Source: Lantana camara (Eukaryota; Streptophyta; Magnoliopsida; Lamiales; Verbenaceae). From it: a stretch of DNA of 64,000 nucleotides. Of this stretch, positions 35,242 through 46,184 are shown in pieces. The notes below the pieces were generated by a model. It saw only the letters and a program-made list of their open reading frames with translations. It searched no databases and was not told where the DNA came from. Within the stretch, counting starts at the first letter, position 1. Each line of letters opens with the position of its first letter. The DNA lies in the NCBI GenBank assembly GCA_037501455.1, contig CM074858.1, positions 42,095,001 through 42,159,000 on the forward strand. Reading direction: 5' to 3'. Position numbers and translations under genes: made by a program.

Positions 35242-37145
35242 TGTTAGGAATAGTGCCCTAGAAAGCCAATTGTATATCCGCTTTGTGCTTTTCCTTATTG
35301 TAATCACAGACAATCTTTGAATGAAATAACGAATTGAGGCAACACTTCTTTATATGCTCTTGTTTGGTATGTGTTTACTTTAGCTGTGCATGTATGAGAA
35401 CTCCCCTAATCCTGATGACTTTGGGACTCTACCATTTAGGTGAAATGGTTCATGAAACGAGCCCTATATCACATAAGTCATGATTAGTAAAATACTCCAA
35501 GCCGATGAGTCCTACAGACAGTGGGAGTGTCAACCTGACTCCTCTAAGGCTTGCTTGTGGGATCACACCCTTAAGAAGGACCACCTTGTTTCATGGAGGT
35601 GCAAAGTGTATAGTTGATACGTGCGTGATACATGAGGGTGCTTACTTTAATAAGTAAGTTCACTGAGGTGCCCCGTGTGAGAACATTCCTAAATGGGAAA
35701 GGAAGTTTCTATTTCAGGAAATGGAAACTTCCAGATTAGGAAATATCTCACGAGTCATTGATGTGATTAATTGATCCTTAGACTTGAGGTTCCTTGTCAC
35801 TTTATGAGTTAACTCTGTAGTCTTAGGTATAAGCTTTAAAGGGTGTCGCCTTAGACAACTGATTCAAGGCTTATGCTGGGGCTGCACAAGTGATTCATGA
35901 AAGTGAATGAGAATCAAGATAGGACCTACACTTGCATTTGCAAGGTGATCTCTTATTGTGTAAGTCATTCATATGCCATATGGAGTCCTTGGCCAAGGCA
36001 GTAGATCAAGACATCAAGAAAAGGGTTTCTTGGATTGAGATCAAATGGATATGAAATGCACTTAGCTTTAAGACCGGATTATTAGGGTTCTGATTATTCC
36101 CTTGCCCTAGATCTTGGTTGAGAGATAGTAAGTAGGAGGATTGTATCTCACATGAATCAATGACTTAAAGGTTCTGTCGAATCCGAACATTCCAATTCAG
36201 CTAGGGGTTAAACACCTGTTGCTAGACTATGGTCGTTTAATCTGTGGACTGATTAATTAATTAGTGAATTAATTAATTAGGGTCACTGCTAATTGAATTG
36301 AGAACCTAGAGGGTCACACACAACAACTTGGTTACATGAGTTGAGGCTTGAAAATGATTAAACGAGTTAATCGGGCCAAGAGGGTTCCACACGTGTGAAG
36401 TCACACGTGTGTATATATATATATATATTATATATTAAATAATTAATTAGTTAATTATTTAATAGACTTTGGTTTAATTTTGAATTAAAAAGAAAGTCTA
36501 ATTTTGGAGAAAATGATCTAGTTAATTAATTACGAATTAATTAATTAGATAAAAATAAGTTATTTATTTTATAATAAATAAAGTATAAAATTATCCAAAA
36601 ATAGTTTGGATATTTTTAGCTCTCTTGAAAGTTGATTTGAATTAGAATTCAAAGTCAAAGTCAAAATTACTTGATGATCAAGTAATAGGAGAGAGGGACC
36701 AAAATCCTAGCCCATAAAGGACTAGGAATTTCGGCACTCCCCTCTCTATAAATAGGGGAGCTCGAGCTCCTTATGTAGCTGATTGACAATTCTTTTGGTT
36801 CATGTGTTGAACACCTTTCTTTCTCCAAGATTAAATTAAACCCTAGGTTAAGCCTAAACACTAACTAGAGAACTAGCATCCTTACTAGTTAGATTGTGAT
36901 CAAGTTGGTGGACTTTCTCTAGAGACTTCAAGTTAGAAGTTTGAAGATTCGAGCTTTACCAAAGGAGAGGGGATCAAGCCGCGAGAAGAGCGTTCTTGGG
37001 TGGCTTGAAACGCTTCAAGAAAGAACAAAAGAAAAGTAAGTTTTCTATCTTTACGAATTTGGTTACACGATTGCGAGTCCAAGGTCCTTTTGTTGGGAAA
37101 TTTTTTTTTTAAATTCCGCTGCTTTCTGATTCGTGTTTCCCAACA
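35242..37145 (+). repeat. Copia-2, solo copia LTR (1904 bp)
   Basis: TGTTAGGAATAG to TTTCCCAACA with perfect TSD TAATC (35237-35241 and 37146-37150). It matches the Copia-1 and Copia-3 LTRs. No interior, so a solo LTR. TATAAATA near 36749 is followed by the palindrome GGGGAGCTCGAGCTCC. The frame at 36667-36861 is chance. Confidence 0.95.
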
Positions 37146-38150
37146 TAATCCCGAAACAATTCATAATCCAACATAATAAACAACATAAGCATCTTCATAA
37201 TATCTAATAATATCCTAGTACCGACTTACTAACCCCACACGGGTTTAAGTATAAGCAGATCATAAACATAATCTTCAAGTACGAAACATAATTACATAAC
37301 GTAAGTAGAGTATGCGACAAATGCATCCTATCACCAACTAGACTGACAAGTGTGACTCAGAGGACTCACTTCCGCCTAGCTCAATCCCAAAAGAAACCTG
37401 CAAACTAAAAGATAAAATGAGGGGGTCAGTCAACTTGACTGAGTGAGGGGGCTAACGCACACCCACAATGTATATATATAAGGAGCATATCACAGAATAA
37501 AAGGATGGACTTATGAACCGGGGATAGGTGTTGCATACCAAAGACGTTTCGAAGTAACCCAAATAAATATAGATATAAGTTTAGAAACAATTTTCAGAAA
37601 GACTCTATCCCGATTCATAATTCCATAACTTAACATAATCAACTGCTCGGCGAGTACGAGCTTCCAACCTCAACTCCTCAAAACATAAATCAAAACCAAT
37701 CCCTCCGCTACACCGGTGATGGAGAGGATATGCGTCCCCAACCATCTAATAATAAACCGTCTAAAAATAGACTCACCCTTAAGGGGTAGCGAACCCACAA
37801 GAGTCCTCCCCGGCCTTAGCCGAAGGCTCAAGATACCACACCTTCCCTACAGCACGGGTCGCGTGAAGATATCTCAAATGGAACTACGAAATAGATGAAT
37901 TACCCCAACGGCCCTAACCATTCCGGGGAATCCATTACCCGCAGCTCACCAGGATCAGATCCACACACAGATCACAACGGATCACAACAGAACAGATCAC
38001 GATAGATCAAATGCGCCAATCTTTCATGGCAATCTCGCTACATAAACACAACACAACAGTTTTTCCAAAATAGCTTACATATGCTTCAAAAACTGGTTTT
38101 TATATATATTCCTACGCTGCAGGGATAGCCCGCCCACGCAGGACTCACGC
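37146..38150 (-). repeat. Solo LTR F, segment 2 of 3
   Basis: Continuation of F between Copia-2 and T1, collinear with the reverse complement of about 58200-59170 in G (for example the GGTCAGTCAACTTGACTGAG block). CACGC at 38146-38150 is the left TSD of T1. Confidence 0.88.
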
Positions 38151-38969
38151 TGATGAGACACAAAACCTCGCTCGGATCAGAGCCGTCCACGTGTCGCTAT
38201 CTATTGACCTAAAACTTTGACGCTCGAATTAACGGGCTCGCGTGCCTACCCAGCCCATTCACTTGATGACTAGTCCAGGTCCACGTGCCTCGGCCCACTA
38301 TTCAAGCAGGGGATTCAGGCTAGAGAACCCAGCGCTAGTGATACGGTCCTCTCATGGGCTATCTTCCCAGGGAAACGTGCCACGAGGGCACGTTCTACCC
38401 TGCGCTCGTTTATCCAACGCTCGTTGGTCATTAGTCACAGGGGACCCCTCGTGCATCCCTTCGAGCGTCACCCACGCTCGAGTATGATCAACCCCTATTA
38501 AGGCGTCCGTACGCCTGCAGGACAGGGTTTGAGCTTCCCAGCGCTCAACGCTCGCCAACAACCTCTGACACTATGGCAGTGCGCACCTCGTACCTGGCAC
38601 GCCGCTTGCTTTTCAGAGTCGTCACTCTCTTGCCCACACAGGCCGCCACGTGTTAGGGTAACACAGGTTTGGGACCACACAGTCAAATTACCCAATCTGC
38701 CATTATCCTTAACCTATAAATAGGGGTAACACATGCTTTCTTCCTCAAGTCATCTTCTCCATAAAAACACACATTGAATTGGTCTATTCCTTCAACACAG
38801 TTGCATCACCACCTCATTTTACACTCTTGGTGTTATCCTAGCTGGAAGAACCCACGCTCATACGGAAACCCAGTTCCTGAGGCTCCCACGCCTGTGATGG
38901 TCTTTCCCTTTTCATACAAATAGTGAAAGTGTTGTTGCATTTTAGGAAACTCCAATTCCTGCACCATCA
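38151..38969 (+). repeat. T1 5' LTR (819 bp)
   Basis: TGATGAGACAC to CCTGCACCATCA. TATAAATA at 38715-38722 marks the promoter. The words ACGCTCG, GCGCTCG and GAGCGT recur through U3. Reading frames at 38242-38723 occur in both LTRs and are not genes. Confidence 0.95.
38715..38722 (+). promoter_or_regulatory. T1 5' LTR TATA box
   Basis: TATAAATA followed by AGGGG; the transcript start is expected about 30 bases downstream. The 3' LTR copy is at 50186-50193. Confidence 0.75.
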
Positions 38970-38974
38970 TTTTT

Positions 38975-38992
38975 TGGCGCCTTTTGTGGGAA
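38975..38992 (+). other. T1 primer-binding site
   Basis: TGGCGCC and following bases, five T's after the LTR end. TGGCGCC-type PBSs are typical of Tat/Athila elements and usually match tRNA-Asp. The later bases match poorly, so the tRNA is uncertain. Confidence 0.65.
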
Positions 38993-39073
38993 ATCCATCG
39001 CCATCTTCAGCTCCATCTTCGTCAGTTTCTTCCCTTGAAAGCTAGTTGAAAAGTAACACCAGCGGCATCCACT

Positions 39074-40882
39074 ATGGTAACTGCAACAAGGTCAGGCGCG
39101 GTGGACAAGAGGGGAGCTCTTCCTCCCGTTAATGAGGAAAACGTCGAAAATGCTACCCCCTCCGGAGATACGCCCCCACCAATCGCTGGAGACACAGAGG
39201 CAGCTGCTGCGACACTCCCTCCAGGGAGAAATGAGGCTGGCTCCATTCCTCCTCCTCCTACCTCCAGGCCCAATGCTCCAACCTCCTATCCCGGCATGTA
39301 TTCCGTGGCCATGCCCCCACAGGGATACGCTTATTTGCAGCCTGGGATGGTGCCCGGGATGGTGCCTATGGTCCAGCCTTACCAGGTAGGAACGCTGAAT
39401 CTCCCATTGTCGCTGCCTAGGGAAATATAAGGGGTGGAAATACCCCAGCTTACTACTCAGCAACTCCAGGCGCTCTACGCACAATGCGAGGGTCAGGCGG
39501 CCCAGAACGCTTGGGAACACTTCACTGCGGCCTATTTCCCTTCACAAGCTGGCTCTCGAATGGCCCCACCCCTTGGAGGGCTCCCGGCTCACCCACTGAC
39601 AATGGCGCAAAATACGTTGAGGGCCCAGCAACCTCCCCGACCACCTATCCAGGAAAATGAGGTTCCCCCGAGGGCCCGGCAAGAGCAGCAGCCCGATGGA
39701 AATGAGAGGGCCAGGAATAATGAAGAAGTTCAATTAAGGGCCACAGAAAGAGCAAGCCGTAGGAACATCGATGACCCTCAACTCGCCGCGGTACAAGATC
39801 AGATTAAGGGGCTCCAGAATGTGGTGGAGCAGCTCTCTCGAGCAAGGTCTCAAGTCCCCCGCGATGGGGGCGAGAGGTCCAAGGCCAGAGACGCTTGCAG
39901 ACCACGTAGCCCAATTTCTCGCCGCCGAAGGGAAGCCAGCTATGAGAATCCCGAGGACAGGGATTACAGAATCGTGACGGGCGATTCCCCCCTCATCGAG
40001 GAGGTACTGATGACCCGTGCAGGGAAGGGCAAAATCCCCACGTCCGTCAACAGATATGATGGGACCACTGATCCAGCCGAACATCTGGATCACTTTGTGC
40101 ACCTGATGCATTTATACGATCACCCGAGCAACTACTGGGCCAAGGTGTTTGTCACTTCCCTCGTGGGAATGGCCCAGGACTGGTACAAGAAGCTTCCTCC
40201 ACGCTCAATACGAGGGTACCATGATCTGACAGATGCCTTTGTAAGCCACTTCAATTCCTTGAAGGCACCGGCCCCAACCGCAACAGCTCTCTACAGCTTG
40301 GTCCAGGGGCCAAACGAGACGCTCCGGTACTTCATGGGAAGGTTCAACAAGGAAATTTTGCTAGTAGAGAAGCCCTCGATGGATTTCTTGAGACACGTTC
40401 TTTTTGGAGCCATCAACATGAAGCACTATGTCAGCAAAGAATTCATGGAGGAAGTGGCCAAGAAGAAACCGCGCTCGTTGATGGAGATAAGAGACATAGC
40501 TGACTCGTTTTTCACCCTCGAGGATATGTACACAGCGAGGGATCAGAAAATGGCAAACGCCCCTTGCCCCATCAAAGCCCCCGAGGATAGAGGAGAAGCC
40601 AACAGGGGCCGGCGTCGTAGCCCTATTTCCGCTCGTCGAAATTCCTCTCCCCCACGTAAGTTTGAGCGCATTCCCCTCAACCGCCCAATTGCTGAGGTAT
40701 ATTCCATGGCGGATAAGAAACTCTTCAAGAGACCGCCAAAATTGAGAGAAACAGAGGCCCAAAAGCGCTTGGGAAAGTACTGCGCTTTCCACAAACAGAA
40801 AGGGCACGACACCAACGAGTGTCGTCAGCTTGAGGGTGAGATTCAGAGGCTCATCGCTGGGGGCACCTCAAGGAATTCGTGA
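39074..40882 (+). pseudogene. T1 gag polyprotein (one internal stop)
   Basis: Start chosen at ATG 39074 (MVTATRSG), about 100 bases after the PBS. An in-frame TAA at 39428-39430 interrupts the proline-rich head; the same frame then runs to 40882. From the codon at 39434, a charged arginine-rich stretch (residues 80-175) precedes a Retrotrans_gag domain at about 200-340 (RYDGTTDPAEHLDHF, AQDWYKKLPP, AFVSHFNS, ETLRYFMGRFN). A zinc knuckle CX2HX4HX4C lies at 450-463 (CAFHKQKGHDTNEC), the Tat form. The frame ends two codons past the point where pol takes over in another frame at a run of five G (40860-40864). Confidence 0.92.
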
Positions 40883-42054
40883 AGGTGTTGGAGAGGTATG
40901 ATGAACATTGCTTTGAGCGAGCGCGTGCCAGAGGAAGAAGCCATTCACGCTCGCGGAGTCCATGCCGCCATCATACAGAGCCAAGTGACCGTGGCAAAGG
41001 GAAAGCCACAGACATGGAAAACCCGCCCTTCGCGGTCATCCACATGATTGCTGGAGGACCCTCGGGGGGCGATTCTAACGCTTCCCGACGCCGTTACGTT
41101 CAGAGCTATGATCAAAGATCTTCTCAGCTCAGGCCAGTGCTCTCCATCGACAACTCATTGCTCGCGGAAAAGAATGAGATCGTAGGTTTCACAGAGAAAG
41201 ACTTAGAGCACATTGTAACACCCCATGGGGTCGGTGAAACCTCTGACTGCCCCATGGTGGTTAGCTTAGACGTTCATAACCACGTTGTAAAGAGGGTTCT
41301 AATTGATAGTGGAAGCTCTGTGAACGTTCTCCCTTATTCAACGTTTCAAAAAATGAATATAACAAACATTCCACTCAAACCCCTCAGAACAACCCTCGTT
41401 GGCTTTGGGGGTTCCGAGATTGTCCCTCGCGGACAAATTCGCTTGGCCACCTCATTTGGTCGTGCCCCACAGAGAAAAACTTTGAGTGTTCTTTACGCAG
41501 TGGTCGAAGTAGATCTCCCATACAATATCATCATCGGACGCCCAGCGCTCGTAGACTTTAAGGCGATAATTTCAACATATCACCAGAAGGTCAAGTTCCC
41601 TACCCCCGAGGGAACAGGCGAAGTACTGTGCAATGTCAAAGAGGCTTGGGAATGCTACATCCTTTCCCTTCGAAGCCACAAGCCCAAGCAACCTACTCAG
41701 GCAGGTTCTACCAAGAGGTCAGTGGATTTTCCCAAATTGGATGAAGATGGCCCCGAGCGTAAGAGGGCCAAACTTTACCAAAAGAAAAATAAAAAGAAGG
41801 CCGAGGCCGAGCCTAAGGACACAGGGGGGGCGCCCTTTGGTGCCGTTGGAGAATCATCCTCGGAAGACGAGGATCGCCTACCCTCGGGAGTTTCTAGTGA
41901 GAAACTTACAGGCAAGAAACGAGCGCTCGAACAGCCGATACCTGAAGTGCGGATAGAGCCTTCAGAAAGCTTTCTAACCATCGAATTAGAGCCCAGGAAC
42001 CCCGACAAAACCACCTAGATAGGATCCAATCTCGACGGTCCCTCGCAAATCACG
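40865..42054 (+). pseudogene. T1 protease region
   Basis: The frame is entered by a one-base shift at the G run 40860-40864, continuing gag as HLKEFVKV; the ATG at 40879 is just an internal Met. An arginine/serine-rich tract is followed by an aspartic protease with VLIDSGSSVNVLP (catalytic Asp about residue 143 from that Met) and IIIGRPALVDF near the C-terminal side. A Lys/Glu-rich linker follows. A TAG at 42016-42018 interrupts the frame, which resumes unchanged into RT. Confidence 0.88.
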
Positions 42055-43461
42055 ATGATCGATTTCCTCCGTGAGAACCTTGGCGTATTTGCATGGAAGG
42101 CTTCCGATCTCACTGGAATAGATCCGAGTGTCATAGTCCACAGGCTCAATGTGGACCCGGCTTTCAAGCCCATCAAGCAAAAGAAAAGAGACGTTCATGG
42201 ATTTAGGAGGCAAGTCATTGAAGAGGAGGTAAACAAACTCCTCGAGGCTCAGTACATAGAGGAGATCCTATACCCTGAATGGCTTTGCAATGTGGTGCTC
42301 GTGCCCAAGAGCGCTAACAAAGGGCGCATGTGTAATGACTTCACGGACCTCAATAAAGCGTACCCGAAGGATCCGTACCCTCTGCCGAGGATCGATCAGT
42401 TGGTGGATTCGACCACCGGGTGTGAACTTATGAGCATGATGGACGCTTTCCAGGGGTATTATCAAATATTTATGGCCCCAGAGGATCGCCCTAAGACTTC
42501 ATTCGTGGTCCCTATGGGCGTTTACTGTTTCAAGGTTATGCCATTTGGGCTAAAAAATGCAGGGGCGACATATCAACGCCTTGTCAACAGAATGTTTGAG
42601 CGTGAGATTGGAGGGTCCATGGAAGTGTATGTGGATGACATGATTGTTAAGAGTGAGTGCCAACATTCCCATCTAAAGGACCTCAAGCGAACGTTCAACA
42701 TCCTGCGTCATTATGGGATGAAACTGAACCCTTCCAAATGTACTTTTGGCGTTCGGGGTGGCAAATTCTTGGGTTACATGGTCAGTCAGCGAGGAATAGA
42801 AGCTAACCCGGAGAAGATCAAAGCAATCCTAGATATTCCCTCCCCACGCAATGTGAGAGAGGTCCAAGTGCTAGTGGGAAAGATCATATCATTAAACAGG
42901 TTCATCTCCCGCTCAGCGGATAGGAATTTGCCTTTCTTCAAAATCCTGCGCAACGCTCGCAACTTCGTATGGAGCGGGGAATGTGAAAAAGCCTTGCAGG
43001 ACATGATACAGTATCTCTCGAGTGCCCCCTTGTTGACCAAACCTAGCCCAGGAGAAAACCTGTTGGTTTATCTGTCGGTCTCCTCGGAAGCCACGAGCGC
43101 TGTCCTCGTGGCCGTTCGCGAGCGTAAGCATTTGCCGGTGTATCACCTGAGCAAAACCCTGCAAAGAGCGGAGAAAAGATACATAGAAATAGAAAAATTC
43201 ACTTTTACGCTCATCAATGCCTCTCGAAGGCTGAGGCCTTATTTTCAAGCACATCCTATCACAGTGATCACAGATCAACCTCTCAAACAGGTGCTCGCAA
43301 AGCCAGATGTTTCAGGGAGATTAATTAAATGGGCGATTGAACTTAGTCAGTTTGACATCGCTTTCGAGCCTCGTACGGCGATACAGGATCAGGCTGTGGC
43401 TGACCTATTGGTGGAGCGCTTCAACTTAGATATTGGGCCCTCGCTGCAGGAGGGACTGTAG
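42055..43461 (+). pseudogene. T1 reverse transcriptase and first RNase H
   Basis: A 468-codon frame, in frame with the protease region across the TAG at 42016. RT shows EWLCNVVLVPK, SMMDAFQGYYQI (Asp130) and the catalytic YVDD at residues 192-195, followed by KCTFGV and FLGYMVS. The first RNase H (VYLSVSSEATSAVLV, KRYIEIEKFTFTLI, VITDQPLKQ) has Ser where the first catalytic Asp would be. Loss of that residue is usual in Tat elements, where the second RNase H supplies activity. The frame ends at a TAG in place of the Trp that normally precedes LLHIDGSS. Confidence 0.92.
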
Positions 43462-43855
43462 CTTCTGCACATAGATGGCTCCTCGACTTCACAAGGGGGG
43501 GGAGGGGGGGGGGGGAGCAGGAGTGACCCTCAAAGACCCTCACGGTACAGAAGTTGACTACGCTATTAAACTAGTGTTTCAAGTCACCAATAACGAGGCG
43601 GAATATGAGGCTCTAATCCAAGGGCTTAGAATAGCCCTCCAGAATGGTGCCATTCGGGTCACTGCATATGTTGACTCTCAGCTAATCGCAAGTCAAATTG
43701 ATGGTACTTATGAGGCTCGAGAAACCACTATGGTGCAATACTTGGCGAGCGCTAGAGAGGTTATATCAAAGTTCAAGGAATTTCATTTGCTGCAGATCCC
43801 GAGAGCGGAAAACGAGTGGGCAGACGCTCTTTCTAAGTTTGCATCCGCCTTGTAG
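43462..43855 (+). pseudogene. T1 second (archaeal-like) RNase H
   Basis: LHIDGSSTSQ (first Asp) is in the RT frame. The rest (AGVTL, TNNEAEYEALIQGL with the Glu, TAYVDSQLIASQI with the next Asp, ENEWADALSKFA) is in the frame of 43475-43855. The shift falls in a G8-A-G12 run at 43495-43515, where a glycine codon run has evidently expanded. This domain, duplicated relative to other gypsy elements, defines the Tat lineage. A TAG at 43853-43855 ends the frame where the reading would continue into the integrase linker. Confidence 0.9.
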
Positions 43856-45146
43856 GGCTCCTGCGAGCGCTCTGTCTCATTCCTCAGAACGGAAAGGCCA
43901 CTGATTCGTTATACCGGACCCTCAGATGAAGTCAATATGCTAGATCCCTCTGAGCCTTGCTGGCTCGATGACATCATTAGATTTTTAAGGGATGGAGCCT
44001 GCCCGAGCGATAAAGTGGAAGCACGGAAGATTAGAAGTAAAGCCCCTCGTTTCTCTCTCGACAGAGAGGGGCGACTATTCAAGCGGTCTTTCCAGGGTCC
44101 ACCATTAAAGTGTCTGAGACCCTCGCAAGCCAAGGAGGTGTTGGGACATGTGCATAACGGGAGCTGTGGGAATCATTCTGGCGGTCGAATCCTGGCAAAG
44201 AAACTCTTGAGGAGTGGGTTCTACTAGCCCTCGGTGTTACAGGATGCCATCAGTTACTCCAAGAAATGCCCTAAGTGCCAGTTTTATTCTAACACCCCTC
44301 AATTACCGGCGGCTCAAATGATCCCTGTTGATGTTTCGTAGCCCTTCGATCAGTGGGGCATTGATATTGTGGGACCCCTCCCAATGGCGGTCGGATAAAA
44401 GAAATTCGTAATACTCGCTGTGGATTACTTCACTAAGTGGGCCGAAGCTGAAGCAGTCGCGAAAATAACGTTCAAGGTTGTAAGGGACTTCATTTGGAAG
44501 AATATCATTTGCAGATATGGCATCCCGAGGGTACTCATCTCGGACAATGGTTCCCAGTTCATCGCCGCTGACACACGGGATTGGTGCTACGAACTTGGGA
44601 TTGAGCAACGCTTCACTTCCGTGGGCCATCCTCAAGCCAACGGTCAAGCTGAAGTGACCAACCGAACCATACTCCAGCATCTGAAGACGATGCTCGAAAG
44701 TAAGAAAAGGGAATGGGCTGAAGAACTTCAAGGTGTGGTATGGGCATATGGCACCACCCCCCGATGCTATGATACCTGCGGAGATCACTCAAGAATCCGC
44801 ACGCGTTGCCTATTTCGAACCTGCCACCAACGAAGCCAACCGAACATTCGAATTGGATTTATTAGACGAGAGGAGAAACTTAGCCTGGGCTCGCATCCAC
44901 AAATACAAGGCGACCGTAGCCCGCCAGTATAAGAAGCGTGTCAGAGAAAGAACTTTCCAACTAGGGGACTTGGTGCTTAAAAAAGTTGAAGTTTCTAAAC
45001 ACGTGGGTAAGCTGGATCCCAATTGGGAAGGCCCCTTCAAAGTCGTCCAAGTACGAGCAAACAATACCTACTTGCTAGAGACCTTGCAAGGCGAGCGTCT
45101 CCCAAGACCATGGAACGCGTGCAACCTCAGAAGGTTCTACGTGTAA
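43856..45146 (+). pseudogene. T1 integrase, broken
   Basis: Linker, then the HHCC zinc site (HVHNGSCGNHSGGR, KCPKCQ) and catalytic core: Asp in FDQWGIDIVGPL, Asp in LISDNGSQF, Glu in GQAEVTNR. Stops interrupt at 44225 (TAG for Trp), 44339 (TAG for Trp) and 44396 (TAA, probably from CAA). After WAYGTTPR (about 44760) a short deletion of roughly 15-20 codons and a frameshift join the core to AMIPAEIT. The second frame runs 44733-45146 and holds the GPFKVVQV-type C-terminal domain, ending in LRRFYV. There is no chromodomain, as expected for Tat. Confidence 0.9.
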
Positions 45147-46184
45147 GTGTCAGTCTTTGTAATTGCCCGTTCGCGGCATGGTGTACTTTCTTTTGGCAGA
45201 GAGCATGTTGTAATCATTTCAAAAATTGCAAGTATAATATTAAATATTTGGTCCATTGTTATGTAATTTATTTACTTTCCTTTTGATTAATGATTCGGGC
45301 AACAGAAAGCCTACTCCGTGTCGAGCATCCTCCACGTTGAACGACTTAAGTAATACCCCAATCGTTTCAAAGCAACGCTATCTGTGTGTTGAGAACCCTC
45401 CACACTGAATAGTTTGATAATTTATGAGTGTGTAAGTCCTAAGAACGAGCGTGTCAGAAAGTGGGGTGCTAGACGCTTAATCTACACCAACTGGGTACTC
45501 ACCATGACAGTTCGTGCTCGTAAGCCCCCAATGACACTCGCCTTCTTAATTAAGAATACACTCGTGAATAGCAGGCGTTGGGCTAGTCCTCCCATGAACG
45601 CTTAGGGGCGAAGTTAACATTACAGCAACGCTCGTTTTTATTCTCGTACTTAACAAATCCTGCAGTTGATTTCTGAGTTCATTAGAATGGGTGAGACGCT
45701 CAAGATGAAGGGGTACATCTCAGGTTCAAGGCCAATACTTAGCTAAGTCCTTGGGGGGTTTTCTAAGTTCAAATTCGAGCCTCATTGTTAAAATGGCCAG
45801 GGAACCCTCTTAAGGAAGACCCTCGCGGCCACACTTGCATCTCTCAGATGGTCAGGAGTTACCAAATCCTAAACTTGAGACGCATGGTGATAAAGGCTAA
45901 GGTACCCTCAAAAGAAACACCCCCCGTGCACATGCATTCCCATTGTAGATATCCAAGTGTCAAAGTAAACATGTACATAATCATCCAACATAAAGAGACT
46001 ACCATGCGCAGCGTTCAAAGAAGAAGGAAATCAAACTTCAACAAAGGAGGTATTCAAGGAAAGATAGAAAACAAGTTCAAAAGCACCGCCAAACGTGCAA
46101 AATTTAAGTAAAAAAAGTTAAAGTGTTCATAAACATAAATGGAAACTAAAATAGCTGAGCAGTAAAGTAGCAGAGAGAGGATCT
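45147..46184 (+). other. T1 non-coding spacer between integrase and antisense ORF
   Basis: About 1 kb without a credible ORF on either strand. Repeated words ACGCTCG and CCTCGCG resemble U3 of T1. The TATA-type 3' regions of Tat elements are often like this; I see no specific signal. Confidence 0.7.

Noticed and set aside
39542..43278. Minus-strand ORFs opposite T1 gag-pol
   Set aside because: They mirror the plus-strand gag, RT and RNase H coding, which carry clear motifs.
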